Source of the DNA: Tellurirhabdus bombi
GTDB taxonomy: Bacteria > Bacteroidota > Bacteroidia > Cytophagales > Spirosomataceae
Direction of reading: 5' to 3'
DNA length: 64,000 nt
Assembly: GCF_021484805.1 (NCBI RefSeq)
Contig: NZ_CP090557.1
Location: forward strand, 2,492,001 to 2,556,000
Position 1 is the first letter of the stretch. The number at the start of each line of letters is the position of its first letter. Shown piece after piece: positions 34,604-43,515 of the stretch. The notes below the pieces were generated by a model, which saw only the letters and a list, made by a program, of their open reading frames with translations, was not told where the DNA came from and searched no databases. Position numbers and translations under genes: made by a program.

Positions 34604-36688
34604 ATGCGCTCAGAACTTTATTTTCAATCCTCCCCCTGGTGGATTTTAGTTTGTTTGGCGGCGGGAGCGGCCTATGCATTTGCTTTATACCAGCACCGAA
34701 AAGATTGGGATAAGCGCATTCAGTACGCGTTGGCGGCCTTGCGGTTTGTGGCTGTTAGCGTGATTTGTTTTCTCCTCATCAATCCACTGGTTCGTAGCGT
34801 GACCACCTCAACCGAAAAACCGAAGGTCGTGCTGGCCATCGATAATTCGGAATCAATGACGGCAGCCGGGCGCGAACAGCTAACGCAGACCCTAAACGCA
34901 TTGGACCAGGTTCGGCAGCAACTGGCCGACCAGGGCGTGGAAGTAGCCGTACAAACGCTGGGGGACAGTACTGTAAATGGGGACTTGAATCAGGTTAAGT
35001 TTACCCAGCGAAGCACGAACCTGTCGGATCTGCTGAATAACATTCGCTCCAACTACGAAGGCCGTAACCTCACCGATGTGGTGTTGGTATCGGACGGAAT
35101 TACCAACCAGGGCGTATCGCCTACTTTTGGTCGTTATAATTTCGGAATACATACGTTGGGAGTGGGCGACACCATTCCGAAGCGGGACATTCAGATTCGC
35201 GACGCCGTAGCTAACCGGCTGGCTTACCTGGGGAATCAGTTCCCGGTGCAGGTCGACGTAGCTAGTTATGGGTTTCAGGGTAAAAGCGCGACCGTTGTAC
35301 TGCGGCAGAATGGCCGGGAGCTAAGTCGGCAAACGGTTAATTTTAACCGCGCCGAAACGTTTCAATCCGTCAACTTTCAGGCAACGGCTACCCAGAAAGG
35401 TGTTCAGCACTTAGTGGCCGAAATAACCCCGCAAAGTGGCGAGTTTACAACCCGTAACAACCGTCGTGATGTATACATTGATGTAATCGACGGGAAAGAA
35501 AAAATTCTGTTGCTCGCCTTGGCTCCGCATCCAGACATCAAGGCGATTCGCAGCATTATCGAGAAAAACCAGAATTACGAACTCGATATCCGCATCCTGA
35601 ACGCCGGGAATGCAGACATTCCCGATAAAGTTTACGACCTGGTTATCCTCCATCAATTACCCGATAATGGAAATTTAGGCCTTCCAACCGTGCAACGGGT
35701 ACTGGCTAAAACAACTCCAGTTTTGTTTATTGTTGGGAATCAAACGAGCGTACAGGCGCTGAACGCGGTAAATCCTGTCATGCAGATCTCGGCCTCTGGC
35801 GGACAGCTTGATAAAGTAGCTGGACGGTTTAATGCCGATTTTCGCCAATTAAATCTGGACGCCAATAAACTGGGTTTGCTGGAACGGATGCCGCCCGTTT
35901 CGGTTCCCTTCGGGGACTACCAGTTGAAACCGGCCAGTCAGGTAGTGGTTTGGCAGCAGGTAGGAAGTGTTAAGACCTCAAAACCGTTGCTGGCGTTAAA
36001 CCTGACGGGGCCGAGAAAGGCGGCTATACTGGCGGGAGAGGGCCTTTGGGAGTGGCGCTTGGAAGAATTTGCCCAAACCGATAAGCAAGAAATTATCGAT
36101 GAGCTACTGCAAAAAGTAATGCAGTTGATTTCGGTTAAGGAAGACCGTCGGAAACTACGCGTTTATCCGAGCCGCAACGAGTTTTTAACGGGCGAAAAAG
36201 TAGCGCTAGAAACCGAGATGTACAACGACATTTACGAGCGACTTTACGACCGGCCTGTTCGCCTGGAAATAACCAGTGAAAAAGCCATTACCCGCACATT
36301 CACGTATACACCAACCGAGGCCAATAGCCGCTTCGAGGTAAGCAATCTACCCGACGGTGTTTATAAGTTTCGGGCGACAGCTTCGCTAAACGGGAAAACT
36401 GAAACGGCCAACGGCGAGTTTATTGTTCGGGAACTTCAGCTCGAAGCCCTGAATACAACGGCTGATCACTTGCTATTACGGCAGCTTTCGCAGCAAACGG
36501 GTGGCAAGTTTTACAACACGGCGACACTCGCATCGTTGGCTACGGACTTACAAAATCGGAAACCGACGGGGCGCCTTACCAGCAGTGAACAGCTTAATGA
36601 ACTGATTAACTTACGCTGGCTTTTTTTCCTGATTCTGGCCCTGGCAGGAATTGAGTGGGGGTTACGGAAATATTTTGGGGGCTATTAA
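34604..36688 (+). CDS. Membrane protein with von Willebrand A domain
   Basis: A 694-residue protein with two TM helices near the N-terminus (~12-29 and ~42-62) and one at the C-terminus (LRWLFFLILALAGIEWGL). Between them is a VWA domain that begins VVLAIDNSESM with the DxSxS metal-site motif and continues to about residue 230. The remaining region is beta-rich, with stretches recalling Ig-like and glutamine-amidotransferase-like folds of the BatA/BatB or DUF4159-type families. The topology places most of it in the periplasm. Function is unknown; a scaffold or metal-dependent adhesion role is plausible. The gene precedes the DUF2027-Smr gene by 57 bases. Confidence 0.75.
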   Translation: MRSELYFQSSPWWILVCLAAGAAYAFALYQHRKDWDKRIQYALAALRFVAVSVICFLLINPLVRSVTTSTEKPKVVLAIDNSESMTAAGREQLTQTLNALDQVRQQLADQGVEVAVQTLGDSTVNGDLNQVKFTQRSTNLSDLLNNIRSNYEGRNLTDVVLVSDGITNQGVSPTFGRYNFGIHTLGVGDTIPKRDIQIRDAVANRLAYLGNQFPVQVDVASYGFQGKSATVVLRQNGRELSRQTVNFNRAETFQSVNFQATATQKGVQHLVAEITPQSGEFTTRNNRRDVYIDVIDGKEKILLLALAPHPDIKAIRSIIEKNQNYELDIRILNAGNADIPDKVYDLVILHQLPDNGNLGLPTVQRVLAKTTPVLFIVGNQTSVQALNAVNPVMQISASGGQLDKVAGRFNADFRQLNLDANKLGLLERMPPVSVPFGDYQLKPASQVVVWQQVGSVKTSKPLLALNLTGPRKAAILAGEGLWEWRLEEFAQTDKQEIIDELLQKVMQLISVKEDRRKLRVYPSRNEFLTGEKVALETEMYNDIYERLYDRPVRLEITSEKAITRTFTYTPTEANSRFEVSNLPDGVYKFRATASLNGKTETANGEFIVRELQLEALNTTADHLLLRQLSQQTGGKFYNTATLASLATDLQNRKPTGRLTSSEQLNELINLRWLFFLILALAGIEWGLRKYFGGY

Positions 36689-36745
36689 TAGGGCAGGAGG
36701 AGCCTTAAATATCGCTTCTCCAGTCCACATCTTGACTAGTTTATT

Positions 36746-37705
36746 ATGAATATAGGCGATAAAGTAAGAATGCTGCGGGGGCGTGAAGAAGGCGTTGTAA
36801 CGCGTTTTTTGCCCGGCAATCAGGTTGAGATGGAAATTGAGGACGGTTTCCGGATTCCCGTGCTGCGGTCGGAAATTGTGGTCGTGTCGCCAATGGAGGC
36901 ACTCCGCTTTCGTAACGAATCGGTTTTTGAGCCACAAAAGCCGCCAACGCGTCCGGACATTGTTGCCAATAAAGGATTTTATCTGGCGTTTGTACCGCAA
37001 AACGACCGCGACATGGCTGTTCATTTAGTGAACAACACGGACTGGGAACTACCTTTTACAATTGGGGAGGAAAAAAGCAATCGCTTCACCGGTTTGCAGT
37101 CCGGGATTCTGAAGGCGCGTACCCACCTGAAGTTAAATCAATTGTACCAAACCGAAAAATTTGAAGAGTGGCCAACATTTGTGGTACAAGCTTTGTGGTT
37201 TCGCAATGGGGTAGCTACGTTGCGGCCACCGCTGGTAAAACGGTTAAAGCCTCGGGCGCAGTCGTTCTATAAGAGCAAAAAGCTGGTGCCGGTACTAAAT
37301 AACAACGGACATCTGTTTCAGTTGGACGAAGAGAACAACGACAAGCCCATTGAACCGCAGGAGATTCGGACTAAAATGTTCGAGCCCAATAGCGAACCGG
37401 AAACCATTGCCATTGAACGGCCATCAGCAACGGTAGACTTGCACGTGGAGGCTTTGCTCCCTGGTGGCCAGGGAAAGCGTACCAGTGCCGATTTACTGGA
37501 ATTGCAGTTGAAGACATTTGAAAAAAGCCTGGAGAATGCCATTGCCGCCGGGATGGACGATATAACGTTTATTCACGGGGTTGGTAACGGGGTTTTGCGC
37601 ATGGAGTTGCACCGGCGATTAAGCAAGCACGCTGGCGTACAGTTTTTTCAGGATGCGCAGAAGGAGCGGTTCGGCTATGGCGCAACAAAGGTTAAGCTTA
37701 AATAA
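36746..37705 (+). CDS. DUF2027 and Smr domain protein
   Basis: A 319-residue protein with an N-terminal DUF2027 region (MNIGDKVRMLRGREEGVVTRF), a central beta domain, and a C-terminal Smr domain from ~235 (VDLHVEALLP ... ITFIHGVGNGVLRMELHRRL ... FGYGATKVKL). Smr domains are nicking endonucleases or nucleic-acid binders; the HGVGNG loop is intact. This composite protein is typical of Bacteroidota. No signal peptide, so cytoplasmic. Its 3' end overlaps the start of the next gene by 29 bases, suggesting translational coupling. Confidence 0.85.
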   Translation: MNIGDKVRMLRGREEGVVTRFLPGNQVEMEIEDGFRIPVLRSEIVVVSPMEALRFRNESVFEPQKPPTRPDIVANKGFYLAFVPQNDRDMAVHLVNNTDWELPFTIGEEKSNRFTGLQSGILKARTHLKLNQLYQTEKFEEWPTFVVQALWFRNGVATLRPPLVKRLKPRAQSFYKSKKLVPVLNNNGHLFQLDEENNDKPIEPQEIRTKMFEPNSEPETIAIERPSATVDLHVEALLPGGQGKRTSADLLELQLKTFEKSLENAIAAGMDDITFIHGVGNGVLRMELHRRLSKHAGVQFFQDAQKERFGYGATKVKLK

Positions 37706-39194
37706 ACCGGTGGCACCAGTAAGTTTCCAACTCTTAAAAACTGCCCAATCGAAGCAATGGAATGCCTGTTGCCGACTGTCGTTGATCATCAGCTGCTTTT
37801 TCGTACTGATCTTTCAACTGGTTGGTTGCAACAATAATAAGCCTACCACTAACCCGAAAGCCCCGAAAGAAGCTTCTTCGGTTACGAAAATGGATGTTCA
37901 GAACGATAAATTCCTATCTACTGTCAATGTACCGGTTGCCATTAGTCTGCCTGAAATTGAGCAGCAATTAAATCAGCAGGTCAATGGGCTCGTTTATGAA
38001 GACAATAGCTTGACGGATAACGACAACGACCAGTTTATGACCAAAGTCTGGAAACGGGAGCCCATTCGGCTCACGGCCCAGACCACGGGAGGAACCAGTA
38101 ATCTGTTTCGATTTCATGTTCCTTTGCGCATCTGGGTCAAAGCAGGTGTCAATATACTGGGTTTCACGCGGTATCAGGAAACGGAATTTAGTCTGGATTT
38201 AAAGTTTATAACGCAATTTTCCATTGCTTCGAACTGGCGTATCAACACACAAACCAGCGCTGACGGATACGATTGGATCAAAAAACCGACCATGAAAGTA
38301 GCCGGATTGGATATACCGGTAACCAGCATCGTTGGCCGGATCATCGATAAAAATCTAGGTAAGATAACGAAGCAGCTGGACGAGCAGATCCGGGAAAAAA
38401 TTGATTTGAAAGCGCCGGTCCTGCAAGCCTGGAACACCGTTCGGCAGCCTTACTTGCTGTCGGAAGAATACCGGACCTGGCTACTGGTGGTGCCCCGGCG
38501 GGTGTTGATGGCACCTTTTCAGTTGAAGGGGAATGTGCTTCATTCAAAAGTTGGTTTGGAAGGCTACACACTGACGCAAACGGGTGCAAAGCCGGATGTC
38601 AAACCTGCCGTCGATTTGCCCGATTTATTATTAAGTCCGCAAATGCCGGATGATTTCCGAATTCAACTGTTGGCTGAGATGTCTTACCAGGAAGCGGTTT
38701 CGCTGGCTAACCAACAGTTTGCCGGGAAAAAATTTGACTTTCCTGGTGGCAGGAGCATCACCATCACCAAGCTTGATATTTATCCCAGTAACAACTATTT
38801 GATTGTAAAAGCGGATTTAAAGGGCAGTCTGGAAGGGGTTATCTATTTGCGCGGGCAACCTTTCTACGATACCAAAACCCGTACTATTTACCTGCGGGAG
38901 CTAACCTATGACTTGGATACGCGCAATGTATTGTACCGAGCCGCTAACTGGCTTCTTCAGGGAAGTTTTGCCCGTATGCTGGAAAAACAGCTTACTTTTC
39001 CGGTTGGTGATCAGATTGACGAAGCAAAAAAAGCCCTTCAAGCGCGTTTAACAAACAATTCGGTGACCAAGGGGGTTATATTGAACGGAAAAATCACCCA
39101 AGTAACCCCTGATCAGGTATACCTGACGGCAGACGCTTTACTGGCTGTTGTTCATGCTAACGGGCAGGTAAACGTAAAGGTTGAAGGGCTTTAA
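37677..39194 (+). CDS. DUF4403-family lipoprotein
   Basis: A 505-residue protein if started at ATG 37677, inside the end of the Smr gene. A hydrophobic segment ends in the lipobox LVGC (about residue 50), so the signal peptide is long; a later start would be a normal lipoprotein but none is evident. The mature part, with VNVPVAISLPEIEQQLNQQVNG, is the DUF4403 family, related in fold to BPI/SMP-type lipid-binding tubular proteins (an inference from family knowledge). Likely periplasmic or outer-membrane anchored. Function is not established. Confidence 0.75.
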   Translation: MAQQRLSLNKPVAPVSFQLLKTAQSKQWNACCRLSLIISCFFVLIFQLVGCNNNKPTTNPKAPKEASSVTKMDVQNDKFLSTVNVPVAISLPEIEQQLNQQVNGLVYEDNSLTDNDNDQFMTKVWKREPIRLTAQTTGGTSNLFRFHVPLRIWVKAGVNILGFTRYQETEFSLDLKFITQFSIASNWRINTQTSADGYDWIKKPTMKVAGLDIPVTSIVGRIIDKNLGKITKQLDEQIREKIDLKAPVLQAWNTVRQPYLLSEEYRTWLLVVPRRVLMAPFQLKGNVLHSKVGLEGYTLTQTGAKPDVKPAVDLPDLLLSPQMPDDFRIQLLAEMSYQEAVSLANQQFAGKKFDFPGGRSITITKLDIYPSNNYLIVKADLKGSLEGVIYLRGQPFYDTKTRTIYLRELTYDLDTRNVLYRAANWLLQGSFARMLEKQLTFPVGDQIDEAKKALQARLTNNSVTKGVILNGKITQVTPDQVYLTADALLAVVHANGQVNVKVEGL

Positions 39195-39279
39195 CGGTGT
39201 TTTATGGGCTATTGGATAGCAAATAGTCGAAAAAACACGAGATTTTTAGGACTGGTTTTTTTAAGAAAGCAACTATTTA

Positions 39280-39287
39280 TAGCTTTG
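39280..39287 (+). promoter_or_regulatory. -7 box of the RNase P RNA gene
   Basis: TAGCTTTG fits TAnnTTTG and stands about 25 bases before the first base of the P1 helix, the expected distance. The -33 region is a T tract (39256-39262) rather than a clear TTTG. Confidence 0.55.
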
Positions 39288-39312
39288 CGGTAGCCACAAT
39301 ACGGCAACCTAA

Positions 39313-39812
39313 GCGGAGTAAATTATCTTATCGCTCCGAAGATCTGAAAAGAAACTTCGGGGAGGAAAGTCCGGACAGCGTAGAGCACCATACTTCCTAA
39401 CAGGAAGGCATTTTAATTCTTTTGCTTCGGCAGAAGGATTGGAATGACAGAAAGTGCCACAGAAAATATACCGCCGTTGTCTAACTAAAGCAGATGATTA
39501 CTAAAATAACTCGTTTATTTGAAGGGTCAGTTGTAGAAAATAGAAATCGGTAAGGGTGAAATGGTGGGGTAAGAGCCCACCGCCCGGCTGGTGACAGACG
39601 GGGCAGGGCAAACCTTATGGGCTGAAAGACCAAATAGGCACCAGACTGGGAGCGGCTCGTTCCTGTAACAGAAAGGAGACCTCGTGTCTGTTTTTTGTGA
39701 CGCTGGTGCGGGTAGGTCGATGGAGTTCTGGAGCGATTCAGGATCGAGATAAATGATAAGACGTTTGGCCTTGTGCCAGATGAACAGAATCCGGCTTATC
39801 GATTTACTCCGC
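39313..39812 (+). ncRNA. rnpB: RNase P RNA, catalytic subunit
   Basis: Bacterial class A RNase P RNA, which matures tRNA 5' ends. The ends pair as helix P1 (GCGGAGTAAAT 39313-39323 with ATTTACTCCGC 39802-39812). The conserved P4 strands are GAGGAAAGTCCGGAC (39362-39376) and ACAGAATCCGGCTTAT (39784-39799). In between, GGTAAGGGTGAAA (39549-39561), GGTAAGAGCCCACCGC and the AAATAGG element are typical. The length, ~500 nt, exceeds the usual 350-400: a TTCG-capped hairpin (39415-39440) and about 72 nt at 39476-39547 in the P9 area account for the excess. The exact ends are set from P1 and may shift by a few bases. Confidence 0.95.
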
Positions 39813-39981
39813 CGATGGTTGCACAATAAAGTAGTTTGGGTTTAAAACTAATAATAGTTAATATTAGCCTGTAACTCAAAAACTAAAACGAACAACACGA
39901 TTACGTTATTAAAGGCCAGCAGTAACCGGGCCACACACGGTTGCAGATAAAAGGCTTAATGAATTAAACCTGAGTAACTCC

Positions 39982-41493
39982 ATGAAGAAAATTTCCCTTT
40001 ATGTTGCCCTATCGCTTTCCTTGTTGACCTTGGCTCCGGGACATGCCCAGAACCGCTCATACGAAGGAGAGTATAAGATGAACACCTGGTCGGTTTCGGT
40101 TACGCCCGGCTTAACGCGCTTTTTTGGCGATCTAAGCAGAGGTACTGACCGCGCATTTCCTGAACTGGGTCCAAGCGGCAAACAAACCGGTACAATCGGA
40201 CTTTCTGTCAACAAACAGTTGACCCACCTTTTTGGCGTATCAGCCAATTTCAGCTCGGGCCAATTACGGGATGGAAAAAAAGAAACTTATGACGCCTATT
40301 TCCGCTCTGACTACCTGATGGGAACGCTGACGGCTCAGGTGAACATGAAATCACTCCTAATGGGGACTAAAAAGCTGAAGCGCTGGAAATGGGATTTATA
40401 TGGTGGCGTTGGCCAGATGTGGTTTGATACCCGCGTATATAGCCTGACTTCTGGTAACCTCATTCGCTTTAGCAATAACCGCTTCGATTATAGCTCCAAA
40501 ACGGCTGGAAAATGGGAAGGCGATGGTTCGCGGTTCACGCGGGAAATCGTTGTTCCAACCGGAACGGCGCTACATTATGAGTTAACACCGCGCCTGGATT
40601 TGGGCCTTGATTTTACGTACTACTTTACTAATACGGAGAAACTGGACATGACCGTTGGTAGCTCTGATCCAACGTATAATGACAATCCGGGTAACATCTT
40701 CATCTTCCGCAAAGGAACTTCCAAACTGGATAAATTCGCAACGCTTGGCCTTTCATTGACTTATAAGTTAGGACGGAACGCGGTTCGGGTTGGTAAAGAT
40801 GGTATCTATGATGCTTCGAAAGGACGTTATCACCTGCGTTGGGCTGATCCTAAAGACCTGATTAAGGAGCCTTACAACCCAACCATGAACGATGCTGACT
40901 CGATTGCGAAAGCAAACATGCCGAAGCCAGTTGACCCTCGTTTGTATACTGACTCGGACAATGATGGCGTAGCGGATCTTTTCGACAAAGAACCAAGCAC
41001 ACCCGCTGGTAGCGTTGTATCAGGTGCCGGTGTAGCCATGAACCTGGATAGCATCATTAGCTCGCTGCTTCGTTCAAAATTGACACCAGAGTGCGAGGCC
41101 CTGTTCAGCAACATCGAATTTGACACGGATAAGGCAACGATTCGCCCGGCTTCGCAGGAAGTAATGCGGAAAGTAATCGAACTGCTTAATGTGAAAACAA
41201 ACTGCGGAATCATTCTGGTTGGCCATGCTGACTACCGTGCTTCTTATGGCTACAACGTACAATTATCAAAACGCCGTGTCGAAGCAGCCAAGCGCTTCCT
41301 GACCCGCGCTGGATTGACCGATCCAAGCCGCGTAACGGTTGAGTACTACGGAGAGTATCGCCCAGTAGCGCCGAACACATCCGGTGACAACCTACAGCGA
41401 AACCGCCGCGTAGAAATCAAAATTGTACCACAGAACATGCTTCGCTCGCCCTATCAATCCGGCTTCCGGACAGACCCACGCGAACCGAGATAA
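39982..41493 (+). CDS. OmpA-family outer-membrane protein
   Basis: A 503-residue outer-membrane protein with a signal peptide (to GHAQ). Residues ~30-270 are a beta-barrel-like domain (WSVSVTPGLTRFFGDLSRGTD), followed by a calcium-binding thrombospondin-3-like stretch (DSDNDGVADLFDKEP) and a C-terminal OmpA/MotB peptidoglycan-binding domain from ~380 (FSNIEFDTDKATIRP, LVGHADYRASYGYNVQLSKRRVEAAK, NRRVEIKI). It links the outer membrane to the cell wall. Its terminator at 41508 is shared with the convergent lipoprotein gene. Upstream lies the RNase P RNA gene with a 170-base gap. Confidence 0.92.
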   Translation: MKKISLYVALSLSLLTLAPGHAQNRSYEGEYKMNTWSVSVTPGLTRFFGDLSRGTDRAFPELGPSGKQTGTIGLSVNKQLTHLFGVSANFSSGQLRDGKKETYDAYFRSDYLMGTLTAQVNMKSLLMGTKKLKRWKWDLYGGVGQMWFDTRVYSLTSGNLIRFSNNRFDYSSKTAGKWEGDGSRFTREIVVPTGTALHYELTPRLDLGLDFTYYFTNTEKLDMTVGSSDPTYNDNPGNIFIFRKGTSKLDKFATLGLSLTYKLGRNAVRVGKDGIYDASKGRYHLRWADPKDLIKEPYNPTMNDADSIAKANMPKPVDPRLYTDSDNDGVADLFDKEPSTPAGSVVSGAGVAMNLDSIISSLLRSKLTPECEALFSNIEFDTDKATIRPASQEVMRKVIELLNVKTNCGIILVGHADYRASYGYNVQLSKRRVEAAKRFLTRAGLTDPSRVTVEYYGEYRPVAPNTSGDNLQRNRRVEIKIVPQNMLRSPYQSGFRTDPREPR

Positions 41494-41507
41494 TCCAATT
41501 ATCAAGC

Positions 41508-41546
41508 AAAGAAAAACCCCGGCTAATCTAGCCGGGGTTTTTCTTT
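41508..41546. terminator. Bidirectional intrinsic terminator
   Basis: An 18-bp stem (AAAGAAAAACCCCGGCTA with its complement) around a three-base loop, with T runs on either strand's exit. It sits between convergent gene ends at 41493 and 41563. Confidence 0.9.
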
Positions 41547-41562
41547 TTTAAGGAGATCCGTT

Positions 41563-42609
41563 CTACTGGTATTGAATGTAAAGAGGTTGTGGCGTTTCGG
41601 TAAGAACTTCTTCCGGCGTCATCAACTTATGAGGTGGTTTCTTAACGTCATTGTGATAAAACAATTTGAAACCGGTGTATTGAATTGGCTCCTTCTTGAT
41701 GTAATCACGGTACGTATCACGTTTTAGAACCGGAGGTCCCCAGCCATCCATGTCAATCACAATATCAACTTTAGGGTCCAATTTGATGTTTTTATAATTG
41801 GTAACCATGCGCTGGGTAAAACGATGAACAACCAGAATTTTAGGCGGCAGATTATACTCTTTCGCAATGCCTGAAAGGAAGCGAACTGCCCCATTTATAT
41901 CAGCAGCATCGTAAGTTCCAATTTTAGTACCTGGTTTGGCACCCGTTTTCATGGAAAATTCCGGGTCTATACCCAAATGAACGTGCGGAAGTTTGAGGTA
42001 ATCACGCAGGTATTCCATCTCGTCTTGCAGATTGCCTAACCCAACCTGAATGTCCAAAAAGACCAGTGCGCCATGATCAGAGCCCCATTTAATGACTTTC
42101 CGGATGGTTTTGCTCGTCATGCGAAGACGGTACTTCCCGTCTTTACCGGGAGCGCTCTGGGCAGAAATAGCAACCAAGTGCAGTGCCTTCTGAACAGGCT
42201 TACTCGGGTCAGCTTTCTCCCAGTTTTTGGCTTCCTTGTCCAGGCGACGGAGCATTTCGTCTTTCGGATATTCTCCCAGAATACCCATACGCTTGGAGTG
42301 TGGATTCCCGTAGTAAGCCAAAATGCGGTGTTTGGGAAGAATTGTGTCGGGCAACGTTCCTTTAAACTGTAGGGTGTCGGCACCTGGAAAGACGGCCGTA
42401 ACCGAATCGGATTTGGAGGCTGCGGCCGTGGCTGGAGCCTCTTCGGGTGAAGCAGCGGCAACCATTTTAGCGTCTTTTGTTGAGTCGGCCTTGTCCTTGC
42501 TAGCTTCCTGAGCGCCCTGAGAGCTACACCCCGCCAGACTGAGCGTGAGCATCGTGCCGACTGCCCATAAAGATTGTGTTGTACTTTTGTGAATAATGCT
42601 GTGCTTCAT
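41563..42609 (-). CDS. Lipoprotein with putative TIM-barrel domain, function unknown
   Basis: A 348-residue lipoprotein (lipobox LAGC near residue 28) with an Ala/Asp/Lys-rich linker to ~80. The core begins HRILAYYGNPHSKRMGILGEYP and contains strands such as ALVFLDIQVGL, HVHLGIDPEF, KILVVHRF and VDIVIDMDGWG, a spacing like a (beta/alpha)8 barrel with acidic residues at strand ends, similar to glycoside-hydrolase-like families, though no known signature is matched. It is probably tethered to the outer or inner membrane. Orphan gene: neighbours are a convergent OmpA gene and, upstream, a terminator. Confidence 0.6.
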   Translation of the reverse strand: MKHSIIHKSTTQSLWAVGTMLTLSLAGCSSQGAQEASKDKADSTKDAKMVAAASPEEAPATAAASKSDSVTAVFPGADTLQFKGTLPDTILPKHRILAYYGNPHSKRMGILGEYPKDEMLRRLDKEAKNWEKADPSKPVQKALHLVAISAQSAPGKDGKYRLRMTSKTIRKVIKWGSDHGALVFLDIQVGLGNLQDEMEYLRDYLKLPHVHLGIDPEFSMKTGAKPGTKIGTYDAADINGAVRFLSGIAKEYNLPPKILVVHRFTQRMVTNYKNIKLDPKVDIVIDMDGWGPPVLKRDTYRDYIKKEPIQYTGFKLFYHNDVKKPPHKLMTPEEVLTETPQPLYIQYQ

Positions 42610-42646
42610 TGATTAGGAATCATACGTTGTCTAAATCGCAAGTTGT

Positions 42647-42675
42647 AAAAAAAGCTGCGGATTAGCGCAGCTTTT
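42647..42675 (-). terminator. Intrinsic terminator after the threonylcarbamoyl-AMP synthase gene
   Basis: On the minus strand, a 10-bp stem AAAAGCTGCG / complement with loop CTAATC and a run of seven T. It ends the leftward transcript of the gene at 42834-43454 before the lipoprotein gene. Confidence 0.8.
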
Positions 42676-42833
42676 CAGTCGGATTAGTTGACAACTTTAT
42701 AAAAAGGCTCCTATTTGATAGCTAGGCAATTTTTTAGTTTGGTAGCCGCCCTGCGTAAAATTCGCCACGAATAGGCCGCCACCTTTGGTGTATCTGCTTG
42801 TATGATAAATCCTGTTTTTGCCAAAATAGCTAG

Positions 42834-43454
42834 TTAAATATCAAGTTCGCCTAAACCTTGCCGGACTATTTCTAAATCATCGGTAGTTGCATTTACAATA
42901 GTAGAAGCTATGTTACCACCGTAGCCTCCGTCAACAACAAGGTCAACCATGTGCTGAAACCGCTCAAAAATCTCTTCTGGATCAGTCGGATATTCAATAA
43001 TATCATCATCGTCCTTAATGGAGGTGGTAATGATGGGATTGCCGAGTTCCTTAACAATCTGACGAGGAATCGCGTGGTTGGGAATCCGGATACCCACCGT
43101 TTTTTTGTTGGTGTGCAGAATCTTAGGCACGCGGTTACTGGCGTCAAGGATGAAAGTAAAAGGGCCGGGTAAGAGCCGTTTCATCACTTTAAATGCTTGA
43201 TTACCAACACGGGCATAATCTGCAATGTGGCTTAAGTCGTAGCAAATAAAAGAGAAATCGTTCTTTTGGGGTTTGATTCCTTTGATTCGTGCAATGCGCT
43301 CTACAGCCCGTACGTTGTGAATATCGCAGCCGAGTCCATAGACGGTATCAGTAGGGTATATAATAACCCCGCCATCGCGCAATGTCTTAACGATGTGCTG
43401 TATTTTTCGTTCTTCTGGTGTTTCGGGGTGAACCCGCAAAAATTCAGCCGGCAT
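42834..43454 (-). CDS. tsaC: L-threonylcarbamoyladenylate synthase (TsaC/Sua5/YrdC)
   Basis: Enzyme of the universal tRNA t6A37 modification: makes threonylcarbamoyl-AMP from Thr, bicarbonate and ATP. 206 residues, YrdC domain only. Conserved parts: [55 protein letters not shown] and the final [17 protein letters not shown]. No long Sua5 C-terminal domain. It follows the glycosyltransferase gene by 61 bases on the minus strand, separated by an imperfect hairpin (43477-43516), and is closed by a terminator at 42647. Cytosolic. Confidence 0.9.
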   Translation of the reverse strand: MPAEFLRVHPETPEERKIQHIVKTLRDGGVIIYPTDTVYGLGCDIHNVRAVERIARIKGIKPQKNDFSFICYDLSHIADYARVGNQAFKVMKRLLPGPFTFILDASNRVPKILHTNKKTVGIRIPNHAIPRQIVKELGNPIITTSIKDDDDIIEYPTDPEEIFERFQHMVDLVVDGGYGGNIASTIVNATTDDLEIVRQGLGELDI

Positions 43455-43515
43455 AGGTTTATCGATTCATGTTCGTAGAGAAATAACTCGTTCGGTGCCG
43501 ATTTGGTTACTTCTC

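Noticed and set aside
39415-39440. TTCG-capped hairpin as an independent terminator
   Set aside because: It lies inside the RNase P RNA between conserved core elements and has no T tract, so it is an internal helix.
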